The notes under the pieces: model-generated
Told to the model about the DNA's origin: nothing
Databases searched by the model: none
What the model saw: the letters and a program-made list of their open reading frames with translations, nothing else
Origin: Fimbriimonadaceae bacterium
GTDB lineage: Bacteria > Armatimonadota > Fimbriimonadia > Fimbriimonadales > Fimbriimonadaceae
Reading direction: 5' to 3'
Assembly (NCBI GenBank): GCA_022843485.1
Contig: JALHNM010000014.1
Span: 1-42,558 of the forward strand
Length of the DNA: 42,558 nucleotides
Translations under genes and position numbers: made by a program
Shown here: positions 24,283 through 32,721 of the stretch, one piece after another
Position numbering within the stretch: position 1 is the stretch's first letter
Layout: each line of letters starts with the position of its first letter

Positions 24283-25812
24283 ATGCCCATCCGACCGGAA
24301 GAAATCACTTCGATCCTCGAGCAAGAGCTGAAGCAGTTCGAGCGCAAGGCCGACGTCGAGCACGTCGGCACCGTCCTTCAAGTCGCCGACGGCGTCGCCC
24401 GGGTGTACGGCCTGCCGGACTGTCAGGTCGGTGAGGCGCTCGAGTTCCCCGGAGGCGTCGTCGGCCTCGCGCTCAACTTGGAGGAGGACTCGATCGGCGC
24501 GGTCCTCATCGGCGACGACACGAAGATCAAGGAAGGCGACCCGGTTAAGGAGACGGGCCGGATCATCGAGGTGCCGGTGGGTAAGCCGCTGCTCGGCCGG
24601 GTGGTGAACGCCATTGGCCAGCCGCTCGACGAAGCGGGGCTCATCGCCGCGAACGAGAAGCGGCTCATCGAGCTCATCGCGCCGGGCGTCGTCGATCGAC
24701 AGCCGGTCACGGAGCCGCTGCAGACCGGTATCAAGGCCGTCGACGCCATGATCCCGATCGGCCGCGGCCAGCGCGAGCTCATCATCGGCGACCGCCAGAC
24801 CGGGAAGACCTCGGTCGCGGTCGATACGATCTTGAACCAGCGCTCGACTCACGAACCGGGCGGCAGCCCCGTGTACTGCATCTATGTCGCGATCGGCCAG
24901 AAGATGGCGAACGTGGCCCGCGTCGTCGAGACGCTCCGGGAGAACGGGGCGCTCGAGTACACCATCGTCGTCGTCGCGAGCGCCTCGGACTCGAACGCCA
25001 TGCAGTACCTGGCCCCGTTCGCAGGCGCGTCGATGGGCGAGTGGTTCCGCGACAACGGGATGCACGCCCTCATCGTGTACGATGACCTCTCGAAGCACGC
25101 CGTGGCCTACCGAGCGATGTCGCTCCTCCTGCGCCGGCCCCCGGGCCGCGAGGCCTACCCGGGCGACGTCTTCTACCTCCACTCGCGCCTGCTGGAGCGG
25201 GCGGCCAAGCTCTCCGACGAGCGCGGGGCGGGGTCGCTGACGGCCCTCCCGATCATCGAGACGCAGTCCGGCGACGTGTCCGCGTACATCCCGACGAACG
25301 TCATCTCGATCACGGACGGCCAGATCTACCTCGAGCCGGACCTCTTCTTCGCCGGCGTGCGGCCCGCCATCAACGTCGGGATCTCGGTCTCGCGCGTCGG
25401 CGGTAACGCCCAGATCAAGGCGATGAAGCAGGTCGCGGGGCGCATTAAGCTCGAGATGGCGCAGTTCCGCGAGGTCCAGGCGTTCGCCCAGTTCGCGAGC
25501 GACCTCGACCGCGCCACTCAGCTCCAGCTCCTTCGGGGCCAGCGACTGACCGAGCTGCTCAAGCAGGGCCTCGCCGTCCCGTACGACGTCATCGACCAGG
25601 TGATCGTCATCTACGCGGGGACCCAGGGCATCTACGACGAGGTCCCGAACGATAGGGTCGGCGCGCTGGAGAAGCTCGTCCTCAAGCACGTCCACGAGAA
25701 GTACCCGGACGTCGTCGAGACGCTCAAGCAGACCAAGGCCATGGGCGAGGACGTCGAGTCGAAGCTCAAGCAGGCGTACAAGGAAGCTCTGGAGGCGTTC
25801 AAGAAAGGCTGA
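24283..25812 (+). CDS. atpA: F-type ATP synthase subunit alpha
   Basis: This 509-residue protein carries the non-catalytic nucleotide sites of F1. Walker A is GDRQTGKT at 169-176. The arginine-finger region IYAG...[41 protein letters not shown] is typical, and the alpha signature around [13 protein letters not shown] is intact. Length matches the family. The codon third position is strongly G/C as in the neighbours. The gene is followed by subunit gamma after 33 bases. Confidence 0.98.
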   Translation: MPIRPEEITSILEQELKQFERKADVEHVGTVLQVADGVARVYGLPDCQVGEALEFPGGVVGLALNLEEDSIGAVLIGDDTKIKEGDPVKETGRIIEVPVGKPLLGRVVNAIGQPLDEAGLIAANEKRLIELIAPGVVDRQPVTEPLQTGIKAVDAMIPIGRGQRELIIGDRQTGKTSVAVDTILNQRSTHEPGGSPVYCIYVAIGQKMANVARVVETLRENGALEYTIVVVASASDSNAMQYLAPFAGASMGEWFRDNGMHALIVYDDLSKHAVAYRAMSLLLRRPPGREAYPGDVFYLHSRLLERAAKLSDERGAGSLTALPIIETQSGDVSAYIPTNVISITDGQIYLEPDLFFAGVRPAINVGISVSRVGGNAQIKAMKQVAGRIKLEMAQFREVQAFAQFASDLDRATQLQLLRGQRLTELLKQGLAVPYDVIDQVIVIYAGTQGIYDEVPNDRVGALEKLVLKHVHEKYPDVVETLKQTKAMGEDVESKLKQAYKEALEAFKKG

Positions 25813-25845
25813 GGCTAGCCCGAGTCGGGCTGGCGATGTGACCCT

Positions 25846-26718
25846 ATGGCGACCCTCAAGCAGATCCGGCAGCGGATCCGGACGAGCAAGAACATCCGGC
25901 AGATCACGCGGGCGATGAAGCTCGTGGCGGCGGCGCGCCTTAACCGAGCCAAGATGCGGGTTGAAGAGGCCCGGCCGTTCTCGGAGAAGATGCGCGACTT
26001 TATGGCCTCGGTCGGGGGCGCGGGATCGCTCCCGGCCCACCCGCTCCTGGAGCGGCGCGAGGTGAAAAAGGTTTGCCTCCTTCTCTGCACGGCCGACCGA
26101 GGTCTCGCCGGGTCGTTCAACACGCTCTTAATCCGTAAGGCGTCCGAGTTCCTGCGAAGCCTTGAGGTGCCGACGTCGCTGTTCTGCGTGGGCAAGAAAG
26201 GGGCCCAGTTCTTCGGTAAGCGAGGGTACGAAATCGTCGAGACGTACTCTGTCCCGACGGCGGGCGCCCGGCTTGAAGACGCGATCGAGGTGACGAACAA
26301 GGTCCGGGCGATGTTCGAGTCGGGCGAGGTCGATGCGATCTACGTCTGCTACTCGAAGTTCTTCAGCCCGATCCGCCAGGTCCCGCAGGTCGTCCAGCTT
26401 CTGCCCATCGAACCGCCCGCCCAAGACGGCGGGGACGACGGGGCCACCGGGGCGAGCAAAGAGTACGCCTTCGAGCCGAGCTCGGAAGAGCTCCTCGCGA
26501 TGCTCCTTCCCAAGTACCTCCTCACCGTCGTCTACCAGGCCCTCCTCGAGAGTTCGGCCAGTGAGCACGGCGCCCGGATGACAGCCATGACGAGCGCGAC
26601 GGACAACGCCGGGAAGATGATCGCCGACCTCACGCTGGTCGCGAACCGGGTCCGGCAGGCGGGGATCACCAAGGAGATCCTCGAGATCGTCGGCGGGGCC
26701 GAGGCGCTCAACGCCTAG
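25846..26718 (+). CDS. atpG: F-type ATP synthase subunit gamma
   Basis: This 290-residue protein is the central rotor shaft of F1. The N-terminal coiled helix ATLKQIRQRIRTSKNIRQITRAMKLVAAARL and the C-terminal helix MTAMTSATDNAGKMIADLTLVANRVRQAGITKEILEIVGGAEAL form the shaft. The middle is a Rossmann-like domain (LLCTADRGLAGSFN). Normally beta and epsilon follow. Here the operon ends with a GNAT gene 10 bases on and atpD/atpC are not in the window, so the operon is split. Confidence 0.96.
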   Translation: MATLKQIRQRIRTSKNIRQITRAMKLVAAARLNRAKMRVEEARPFSEKMRDFMASVGGAGSLPAHPLLERREVKKVCLLLCTADRGLAGSFNTLLIRKASEFLRSLEVPTSLFCVGKKGAQFFGKRGYEIVETYSVPTAGARLEDAIEVTNKVRAMFESGEVDAIYVCYSKFFSPIRQVPQVVQLLPIEPPAQDGGDDGATGASKEYAFEPSSEELLAMLLPKYLLTVVYQALLESSASEHGARMTAMTSATDNAGKMIADLTLVANRVRQAGITKEILEIVGGAEALNA

Positions 26719-26728
26719 CGGGCTGGGC

Positions 26729-27316
26729 GTGACGATCCGGACCGCCCGGTTCGACGACCTGCCCGCGATCGCGGAGGTCGCGACCCTGACGTGGCAGTCG
26801 GCCTACGCCGACATCCTGCCCGCCGGGTACCTCGCGTCGCTCACCGTGTCCGCCAGGCTCGACCGGCTGCAAGAGAAGTGGGGTGAGCAGGCCAGCGAGT
26901 CCGCAGCGATCGGTGAGGCGACGGCCCGGACGTGTCCCCGGCCGGAGACCGCCGCCCCCTACTGGGTCGCCGAGGAGGACGGCCGGATCCACGCTTACTG
27001 CTCCGCGGGGCCGACCCGCGACCCAGACCTCCCGTTCGACGCGGAGCTCTATACGCTCTACGTACTCGAATCGGCCCAGGGCCGGGGCGTCGGGAAAGCG
27101 CTCCTGCGCACGGCCGCCACGCACCTCCGGGAGCGGGGCTTCTCAGGGCTGCTGGTGTGCGCGTTTCGAGACAACCTGGCGGCGGGGGCCTTCTACCAAG
27201 CCCTGGGCGCACGGTTGTGCCTCGAGACGACTATCAGCGTGGGGGGCGTCGATTACCCAGACGTAGCGTACGGCTGGAATTCGATCGACGCCCTCCTCGC
27301 GCGCCTGGCGCCTTAA
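26729..27316 (+). CDS. GNAT-family N-acetyltransferase
   Basis: This 195-residue protein starts at GTG 26729, ten bases after atpG. It opens with IRTARFDDLPAIAEVATLTWQSAYADILPAGYL, typical of a large GNAT branch. Motif A is ELYTLYVLESAQGRGVGKALL (about 108-128), with the acetyl-CoA-binding Q-G-R-G-V-G, and motif B is FYQALGARLCLE. An insert of about 20 residues (SESAAIGEATARTCPRPETA) separates the early helices from the strands. The substrate is unknown. It is close to the arginine operon but on the other side of a convergent gene, so assigning it as N-acetylglutamate synthase is not justified from sequence. Its stop shares TTAA with the convergent lipoprotein stop. Confidence 0.85.
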   Translation: MTIRTARFDDLPAIAEVATLTWQSAYADILPAGYLASLTVSARLDRLQEKWGEQASESAAIGEATARTCPRPETAAPYWVAEEDGRIHAYCSAGPTRDPDLPFDAELYTLYVLESAQGRGVGKALLRTAATHLRERGFSGLLVCAFRDNLAAGAFYQALGARLCLETTISVGGVDYPDVAYGWNSIDALLARLAP

Positions 27317-27780
27317 TACTCCGCGGAGTCGCGATTGATCCGGACGGCTTGGATCCGCTCGGTCGCGTTGATCGTCAGGTTGTAACGCTTCGCGGCGCCG
27401 GCTTGGCCGTTGATCCAGACGACGAGCTGGAGCGTCTCGAACTGCGAGGTCGTGTTCGGAACCTGCACCCAGAGGAAGTACGGGGGCTGGTCGCTCCGAG
27501 ACCGGAAATCGACGCGAAGCTCGGTCGTGCTCCGGGATCCAGTCCAGGCGTCGCTCCAGGACGGGCGGTTCTGGGTCGAGGCATACGCCTCCGAATTGAA
27601 GAGGTCGAGCGTCGTCCCCCCGTTCCGAGTGAGGTACATCTCGTAGCCGGTGAGATCTTGGCTGCCGTCTGTCCTCGTCAGACGAACCGAGAAGTCCGCG
27701 TTCGCGCCGAGACTGCTCGACCCGCCGCAGCCGGCGACGAGGAGCGAGAGGCCGAGGGCCAGTGCACTGATGATCCGCAT
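27313..27780 (-). CDS. Small lipoprotein of unknown function
   Basis: This 155-residue protein starts at ATG 27780 (MRIISALALGLSLLVAGC). The Val-Ala-Gly-Cys lipobox fixes the Cys at residue 18. The mature domain is about 135 residues, beta-rich, with LTGYEMYLTRNGGTTLDLFN and TTELRVDFRSRSDQPPYFLWVQVPN. It ends TERIQAVRINRDSAEY. No family is recognised. It is divergent from argR and convergent with the GNAT gene. The upstream in-frame GTG codons would lengthen the signal to no advantage. Confidence 0.7.
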   Translation of the reverse strand: MRIISALALGLSLLVAGCGGSSSLGANADFSVRLTRTDGSQDLTGYEMYLTRNGGTTLDLFNSEAYASTQNRPSWSDAWTGSRSTTELRVDFRSRSDQPPYFLWVQVPNTTSQFETLQLVVWINGQAGAAKRYNLTINATERIQAVRINRDSAEY

Positions 27781-27834
27781 GGTCACCACTCCGTTTTACC
27801 CGAAGGCCCTTGTGCCCAGACCGTGACCAGTAAG

Positions 27835-27858
27835 CGCATTCTATGCGCATAATATGCG
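27835..27858 (+). promoter_or_regulatory. Candidate ArgR operator overlapping the -10 of the arginine operon
   Basis: Two 13-bp inverted repeats lie one helical turn apart: CGCAT-TCT-ATGCG (27835-27847) and CGCAT-AAT-ATGCG (27846-27858). They end on the base before the argR GTG and contain CATAAT (27848-27853), a -10-like hexamer. A bound hexamer of ArgR would cover the promoter. The half-site differs from the E. coli ARG box, so this is inference from symmetry and position. Confidence 0.6.
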
Positions 27859-28278
27859 GTGCCGCACGAGGACGACGTCAGGCGACAGAGGCAGGCTGCG
27901 ATCCGCGAGATCGTCGGCGCCGAGGCCGTATCGACCCAGGCTGAGGTCGCCCGGCGGCTCTCCGAGCGGGGGTTCGAGGTGACGCAGAGCAGCGTCAGCA
28001 GGGACCTGGCCGAGCTGGGCGTCGAGAAGCGCGGGGGTCGGTATGTGCTTGCGCCTTCGGGGGCGCTCCCGGGGCTCGTCGGGGTACGGACCGCAGGCCC
28101 TTATCTCGTGGTGCTCAAGACTGTCGTCGGGGCGGCTCCCCTCCTAGGGGTGGAGATCGACCAGCGCGGCTGGGACGAGGTCGTCGGGACGGTGGCGGGG
28201 GACGACACGATCTTCCTCGCGGTGGCTACGCCAGAGGACCAGGCCCGGGTGGTGGCCCGGCTGGCGGGGGTGGCGTGA
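27859..28278 (+). CDS. argR: Arginine repressor ArgR
   Basis: This 139-residue protein starts at GTG 27859. The N-terminal winged helix has the recognition segment TQSSVSRDLAELGVEKRGGRYVL (about 53-75), the standard ArgR DNA-reading element. The C-terminal hexamerisation domain has VEIDQRGWDEVVGTVAGDDTIFLAV, in which GT-x-A-G-D-D-T-I binds arginine. Length is slightly short but normal. It is the first gene of the arginine operon and probably controls it through the paired inverted repeats that abut its start. The putative -10 is so close that the message may be leaderless. The stop overlaps argG (GTGA). Confidence 0.9.
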   Translation: MPHEDDVRRQRQAAIREIVGAEAVSTQAEVARRLSERGFEVTQSSVSRDLAELGVEKRGGRYVLAPSGALPGLVGVRTAGPYLVVLKTVVGAAPLLGVEIDQRGWDEVVGTVAGDDTIFLAVATPEDQARVVARLAGVA

Positions 28279-29468
28279 AGCGGCTCGCGCTCGCGTTCTC
28301 GGGCGGGCTCGATACGAGTTGGCTCGTGCCCCTCTTCGTGGACCAGGGGTGGACGGTGACGACGGTCACCGTCGACGTCGGCGGGTTCGCGCCGGACGCC
28401 GCCCGGACCATGGCGGACCTCTCCGCCCGGCTCGGCTCGGCAGGCCATGTCCACGTCGCCGCGAAGGGGCAATTCTTCGAAGAGGTCGTGCGGTACCTCA
28501 TCGCCGGGAACGTCCTCCGTGGTGGCACGTACCCGCTCTGCGTCGGTGCGGAACGAGCGCTCCAGGCGCGGCTGGTGGCGGAAGAGGCGAGGCGGATCGG
28601 TGCCAACGCCATCGCCCACGGGTCCACCGCGGCGGGCAACGACCAGGTTCGCTTCGAGGTCGCGCTCCGGAGCTACGCCCCCGGGATCGACGTGCTTGCC
28701 CCAGTCCGAGACGAGGGCCCGAGCCGAGAGCGGCAGATCGCCGACCTCGAGGCCCGGGGGCTGCCCGTGCCCAGCCATGGGGCGGCGTACTCCGTCAACT
28801 CGGGGCTCTGGGGGGTGACGATCGGCGGGGTTGAGACGCGGTCGACCACGGGGTCGATCCCCGAGTCGCAGTGGGTTCGCACGAAGGGGGCCTTTGAGCG
28901 AGCCCTCGAGCCCTGTCGCGTGGTGGTCGGGTTCGACCGGGGCGTACCGAGTTCGCTGGATGGCGAGCCGCTGGGCCCGGTCGACCTCATCGAGCGGTTG
29001 GACGGCCTGGCGGCGTCGTACGGGATCGGCCGAGGTGTCCACCTGGGCGAGACGATCCTGGGGATAAAGGGCCGGGTGGCGTTCGAGGCGCCGGGTGCGG
29101 TCGTTCTCCTCGCCGCCCACCGGGAGCTCGAGAAGCTGACCCTCACGAAGCGGCAGCAGAGCGTGAAGGACGGGGTCGCCGCGGTCTACGGCGACTTGGT
29201 CCACGAGGGGCTGTTCACGGACCCGGCGTGTCGGGACATCGAGGCCCTGCTCGCCCGCAGCCAGGAACGGGTGAGGGGTGAGGTGACCGTGCTCCTGCGT
29301 ACGGGAGGCTTCTTCATCGAGGGCGTATCGTCGCCGTGGTCGCTCCACGCGGCTTCGCGAGCTGTGTACGGGGAGGCCGCGCTCGAGTGGTCCGCGGCTG
29401 ACGCGAAGGGGTTCGCCCGGCTGTACGGGCTCTCGACAGAGCTTCACGGACGACTGGGGGCCCCATGA
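28275..29468 (+). CDS. argG: Argininosuccinate synthase
   Basis: This 397-residue protein joins citrulline and aspartate using ATP. The N-terminal PP-loop LALAFSGGLDTSWLV (4-18) is intact. HGSTAAGNDQVRFEVALR (about 115-132) replaces the more common G-x-T-G-K-G-N-D-Q. That variant I associate, from memory, with the Bacteroidetes-type ArgG found in acylornithine carbamoyltransferase pathways. The C-terminal SPWSLHAASRAVYGEAALEW is present. It starts at GTG 28275 and overlaps argR and the next gene by four bases each. In the proposed route it acts after the M20 deacylase has released citrulline. Confidence 0.95.
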   Translation: MKRLALAFSGGLDTSWLVPLFVDQGWTVTTVTVDVGGFAPDAARTMADLSARLGSAGHVHVAAKGQFFEEVVRYLIAGNVLRGGTYPLCVGAERALQARLVAEEARRIGANAIAHGSTAAGNDQVRFEVALRSYAPGIDVLAPVRDEGPSRERQIADLEARGLPVPSHGAAYSVNSGLWGVTIGGVETRSTTGSIPESQWVRTKGAFERALEPCRVVVGFDRGVPSSLDGEPLGPVDLIERLDGLAASYGIGRGVHLGETILGIKGRVAFEAPGAVVLLAAHRELEKLTLTKRQQSVKDGVAAVYGDLVHEGLFTDPACRDIEALLARSQERVRGEVTVLLRTGGFFIEGVSSPWSLHAASRAVYGEAALEWSAADAKGFARLYGLSTELHGRLGAP

Positions 29469-30520
29469 GGACGGTCACGCTCGACAAGGTCGCTTCGGTG
29501 ACGCTGAACTGCGGGCTCAGGCGGGAGGTCAAGGTCTCGGACGACTTCCCGTGCCAGGCCGGGGACGTGGTCGCGGTGCGGGTCCTCACGAACAAGTCGC
29601 ACTACAACACCCTCGAGTTGACCACCGGCCGGATGAGCGGCCTCAAGCAAGGGGACGTCATCGCGGGGGCGCTCGGCCATCGGCGGGCCCTGATGGGCTA
29701 TGCGGGCGAGGTCCCGGGGCAGCTCGCCGTAGGCGACCGGATCAACCTGCTTAACCTTGGGGGCGTGCTCGGGGTGTGCACGAGCGTCTCGCCGACCGTG
29801 GGGGCCCCGTTCGAGTGCGAGGTCCTCGGCCAGGTCTTGGAGTTCCCGTACCTGGCGAGCCGGGTGGGCGTGCCGGCCAACATCGCCCGGGGCAAAGAGC
29901 GGTTGACGTCGGGGCTCGACCTACGGGGCGTGCCGGTCGTCGCTGTGTGCGGCACGTGCATGAACTCCGGCAAGACCGAGGCGTGCCTCGCCCTGATCCA
30001 GCAGTTCGCCCGGCGGGGTATGCGGGTGAGCGCGGCGAAGGCGACGGGGGTCTCGCTCCGGCGCGACGTGCTCGCGATGGAGGACGCGGGGGCAGGGCGG
30101 ACGATGGTGTTCACCGACCTGGGGACCGTGACGACGAGCCGCGCCGACGCCGCCGACCTCGCCCGGACGATGCTCCACACGCTCGCCGAGGACCGCCCGG
30201 ACGTGATCGTCCTCGAACTCGGAGACGGGTTGATGGGCGATTACGGGGTGGACGCGGTCTTGCTCGACCCGGAGGTCAAGGCGGGCCTGTCTTCGGTCGT
30301 GCTCGCCGCGGGCGACCCGGTGGGGGCCTGGGGCGGCACGGAGATCCTCCGAGCCCAGTTCTCGCTTCGGCCGACCGTCGTGACCGGGCCCGCGACCGAC
30401 AACACGGCCGGGACCGACTTGATCCGTGACCGCCTGGGCTTGCCCGGGGTTAACGCCCGATCGAACGGCGAGAAGCTCGCCGAGACCGTGCTCGGGGCGG
30501 TCGGAGCCTCTCATGTCTAA
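29465..30520 (+). CDS. Unrecognised P-loop NTPase embedded in the arginine operon
   Basis: This 351-residue protein is not one I can name. Residues 1-130 form a glycine-rich beta domain (CGLRREVKVSDDFPCQ, LKQGDVIAGALGHRRALMGY, AVGDRINLLNLGGVLGVC). Residues 155-345 form a P-loop domain: Walker A GTCMNSGKT at 163-171, then GMRVSAAKATGVSLRRDV (185-202) and a Walker-B-like VIVLELGDGLMGDYG (247-261). The GT-x-x-x-x-GKT ... K-A-T-G layout resembles dethiobiotin synthetase (BioD), CobB/MobB and DUF1611 proteins, which are ATP-dependent ligases or NTP-binding factors. It overlaps argG by four bases and argC by eight, so it is certainly part of the operon. A step in arginine synthesis, or coupling to it, is inference. 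Confidence 0.8.
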   Translation: MRTVTLDKVASVTLNCGLRREVKVSDDFPCQAGDVVAVRVLTNKSHYNTLELTTGRMSGLKQGDVIAGALGHRRALMGYAGEVPGQLAVGDRINLLNLGGVLGVCTSVSPTVGAPFECEVLGQVLEFPYLASRVGVPANIARGKERLTSGLDLRGVPVVAVCGTCMNSGKTEACLALIQQFARRGMRVSAAKATGVSLRRDVLAMEDAGAGRTMVFTDLGTVTTSRADAADLARTMLHTLAEDRPDVIVLELGDGLMGDYGVDAVLLDPEVKAGLSSVVLAAGDPVGAWGGTEILRAQFSLRPTVVTGPATDNTAGTDLIRDRLGLPGVNARSNGEKLAETVLGAVGASHV

Positions 30521-31571
30521 GAAACTCATCCCGACTTGGGTCCTCGGCGGTAGCGGTTACGTGGCCGGTGAGTTGGTCCGTCTCCTCAGTGTCCACCCGT
30601 CCTTCCGGATCGACGGCATCGCCTCGGCCGGGTCGGTCGGCGAGCGGGTGGGCGACGCCTTCCCCCACCTTGCGGGCGTGCTCGGCGACACCCGGTTCAG
30701 GAGCCTTAACGAGGCCCTCGACCAAGCCCGGGAGGCTCGAGTACTGGCCGTTTTCTCGGCGCTCCCGCACGGGGAGAGCGCGCCTGCTTTGGCCCGGTTC
30801 CTGGACGAGGCCAAGGGCGAGGTGAAGGCGGTCGACCTCTCGGCTGACCTCCGATTCAGCGACGCGGGGGCGTTCGAGCGGGTCTACGGCCAGCCCCACC
30901 CGGCGCCGGGACTTCTCTCTCGCTTCGTCTGCGCCTTGCCGGACCTCGAGCGCTCGATGCCGGGGCCGGCACTCGCGCACCCGGGTTGCTTCACGACCGC
31001 GGCCGTGCTGGCCGCGGCCCCCCTCTTGGCGGAGGGGTTGGTGGAGCCGGACATCGTCGTGAGCGCGGTGACCGGGAGCACGGGGAGCGGTCGCACTCCC
31101 AAGGCCGGGACGCACCACCCCGAGCGACACAGTGGGCTTTGGGCCTATGAGCCCCTTCGCCACCGGCACACCCCGGAGATGGCCTCGCTCCTCGCCCCGT
31201 TCTCGGGCGCCGGGGAGCCCCGGGTCTCGTTCGTCCCTCACTCGGGCCCGTTCGCGAGAGGCATCCACGCGACCGTCTTGGCGGAACTCGTCCGACCGGT
31301 CGAGGCGGAGGAGGTGCTCGCCCTCTTCGAGAGATTCTACGGCTGGACCCCTTTCGTCTGCGCTGGCCTTCGGATGCCCTCGGTGAAAGAGGTCGTCGGG
31401 ACGAACCGGTGTCAGTTGGGGATCGCCGTCGGCGGGGGGCGCGTGGCAGTGACGAGTGTGATCGACAACCTGGTGAAAGGCGCTGCTGGCGGCGGGATCC
31501 AGTGGATGAACCGGATGTTCGAGCTCGAGCCCACCGAAGGGCTGGACCTGCCCGGGTTGGGGTGGACTTAA
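30513..31571 (+). CDS. argC: N-acyl-gamma-glutamyl-phosphate reductase
   Basis: This 352-residue protein starts at ATG 30513, inside the end of the P-loop gene. Earlier in-frame codons would extend into that gene without similarity. The NADP-binding WVLGGSGYVAGELVRLL opens the protein. The catalytic cysteine is Cys159 in AHPGCFTTAAVLAAAPL. VTGSTGSGRTPKAGTHHPER, with the later catalytic His region (FVPHSGPFARGIHATV), is normal for ArgC. It reduces the acylglutamyl phosphate made by ArgB to the semialdehyde. The stop is one base before the argD GTG. Confidence 0.95.
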   Translation: MSKKLIPTWVLGGSGYVAGELVRLLSVHPSFRIDGIASAGSVGERVGDAFPHLAGVLGDTRFRSLNEALDQAREARVLAVFSALPHGESAPALARFLDEAKGEVKAVDLSADLRFSDAGAFERVYGQPHPAPGLLSRFVCALPDLERSMPGPALAHPGCFTTAAVLAAAPLLAEGLVEPDIVVSAVTGSTGSGRTPKAGTHHPERHSGLWAYEPLRHRHTPEMASLLAPFSGAGEPRVSFVPHSGPFARGIHATVLAELVRPVEAEEVLALFERFYGWTPFVCAGLRMPSVKEVVGTNRCQLGIAVGGGRVAVTSVIDNLVKGAAGGGIQWMNRMFELEPTEGLDLPGLGWT

Positions 31572-31572
31572 G

Positions 31573-32721
31573 GTGAAGGAGTTCCCGGTCTACTCCCGCC
31601 TGGAGACGACGCTGGTGCGCGGGTGCGGGGCGTCGGTCGTCGACGACCAAGGCCGGACGTTCCTCGACTTTTACGGCGGGCACGCGGTGGCGGCCCTCGG
31701 CTACGGCCACACCGGTCTGACCGAGGCGGTGGCGCACCAGGCCGACCGACTGGTCTTCCAGAGCAACGCAGTCGGGGTGGACGCCCGCGATAGGGCGGTG
31801 GCCGCCCTGGGCTCGGTGGCACCGGAGGGGCTAGACCGGGTGTTCTTGGTCAACTCAGGGGCGGAGGCGAACGAGAACGCCTTGCGCCTGGCCTTTCTCG
31901 TCGCGGGTGGGGCACCCGCCGGGTCCGGGCGGGACAAGGTTGTGGCCCTGCGGGGCGCCTTCCACGGACGTACGGCGGCCGCAGCCGCGGTGACGGAGGG
32001 ATCGGCGGCGTGGATCGCGTTCCCGACCCCGCCGTTCCGGGTCGAGTGGGTCGTGCCGGGGGACCTGGCGGCGCTCGACCGCGCCATCGACGATAGGACC
32101 GCGGCGTTCGTCTACGAGCCGGTCCAGGGTGTGGCGGGGGCGGTTGCGGTGCCGCCGGAGTTCCTCCACGCGGGGGCGCGGTTGTGTCGCGAGCGAGGGG
32201 CTCTGTCCATCGCCGACGAGGTCCAGTGCGGGGCCGGACGGGGTGGGACGTGGTGGTGCAGCGGGGACGACGCCCCCATCCCCGATGTGATGACGGCGGC
32301 CAAGGGACTCGGCGGCGGGTTCCCGGTCGGGGCGGTGTTCTCTCGAGCGGAGTCTGTGGACCGCCTCAAGGTGGGCGCGTTGGGGACGACGTTCGGCGGA
32401 GGGCCGATGGCGTGCGCCGCGATCGAGGCCGTCGTTGGGGCGGTCAGCCGACCCGGGTTCCTGGGCCATGTCCGGTCGATCTCGGACCGGCTCCGCACCG
32501 AGGTGCTCGGGGGAGCCGTAGAGGAGGTGACGGGCAAGGGGCTCCTTCTGGGCCTGCGGCTCGATCGGGAAGCGGGTTCGGTACGGAAGTCCCTGTTCGA
32601 CCGCGGAGTGCTGACCGGCGACGCGAAGGACCCTCGAGTCGTGCGGCTCTTGCCCCCGCTCACGGTCAGCCACGATGAGGTCGACCGGTTCATCACGATC
32701 CTTCGCGAGGTGGTGGGTTGA
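31573..32721 (+). CDS. argD: Acetylornithine-type aminotransferase
   Basis: This 382-residue PLP enzyme belongs to the class III aminotransferases. It starts at GTG 31573. Cofactor residues are visible: SGAEANENALRLA (95-107) for the phosphate, IADEVQCGAGR (213-223) with Asp215, and the Schiff-base Lys244 in TAAKGLGGGFP. AFHGRTAAAAAVT is the usual family phrase. It converts N-acylglutamate semialdehyde to N-acylornithine with glutamate as amino donor. The first residues lack the long N-terminus of some ArgD proteins. The stop overlaps the TTG of the carbamoyltransferase gene. Confidence 0.93.
   Translation: MKEFPVYSRLETTLVRGCGASVVDDQGRTFLDFYGGHAVAALGYGHTGLTEAVAHQADRLVFQSNAVGVDARDRAVAALGSVAPEGLDRVFLVNSGAEANENALRLAFLVAGGAPAGSGRDKVVALRGAFHGRTAAAAAVTEGSAAWIAFPTPPFRVEWVVPGDLAALDRAIDDRTAAFVYEPVQGVAGAVAVPPEFLHAGARLCRERGALSIADEVQCGAGRGGTWWCSGDDAPIPDVMTAAKGLGGGFPVGAVFSRAESVDRLKVGALGTTFGGGPMACAAIEAVVGAVSRPGFLGHVRSISDRLRTEVLGGAVEEVTGKGLLLGLRLDREAGSVRKSLFDRGVLTGDAKDPRVVRLLPPLTVSHDEVDRFITILREVVG

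Noticed and set aside
23416-26040. An 874-codon open frame opposite the ATP synthase delta, alpha and gamma genes
   Set aside because: The plus strand genes are certain. The antisense frame follows their codon pattern and shows no domain.
26729-27316. Calling the GNAT gene N-acetylglutamate synthase
   Set aside because: Its sequence belongs to a general RimI-like branch, and a convergent gene separates it from the arginine operon.
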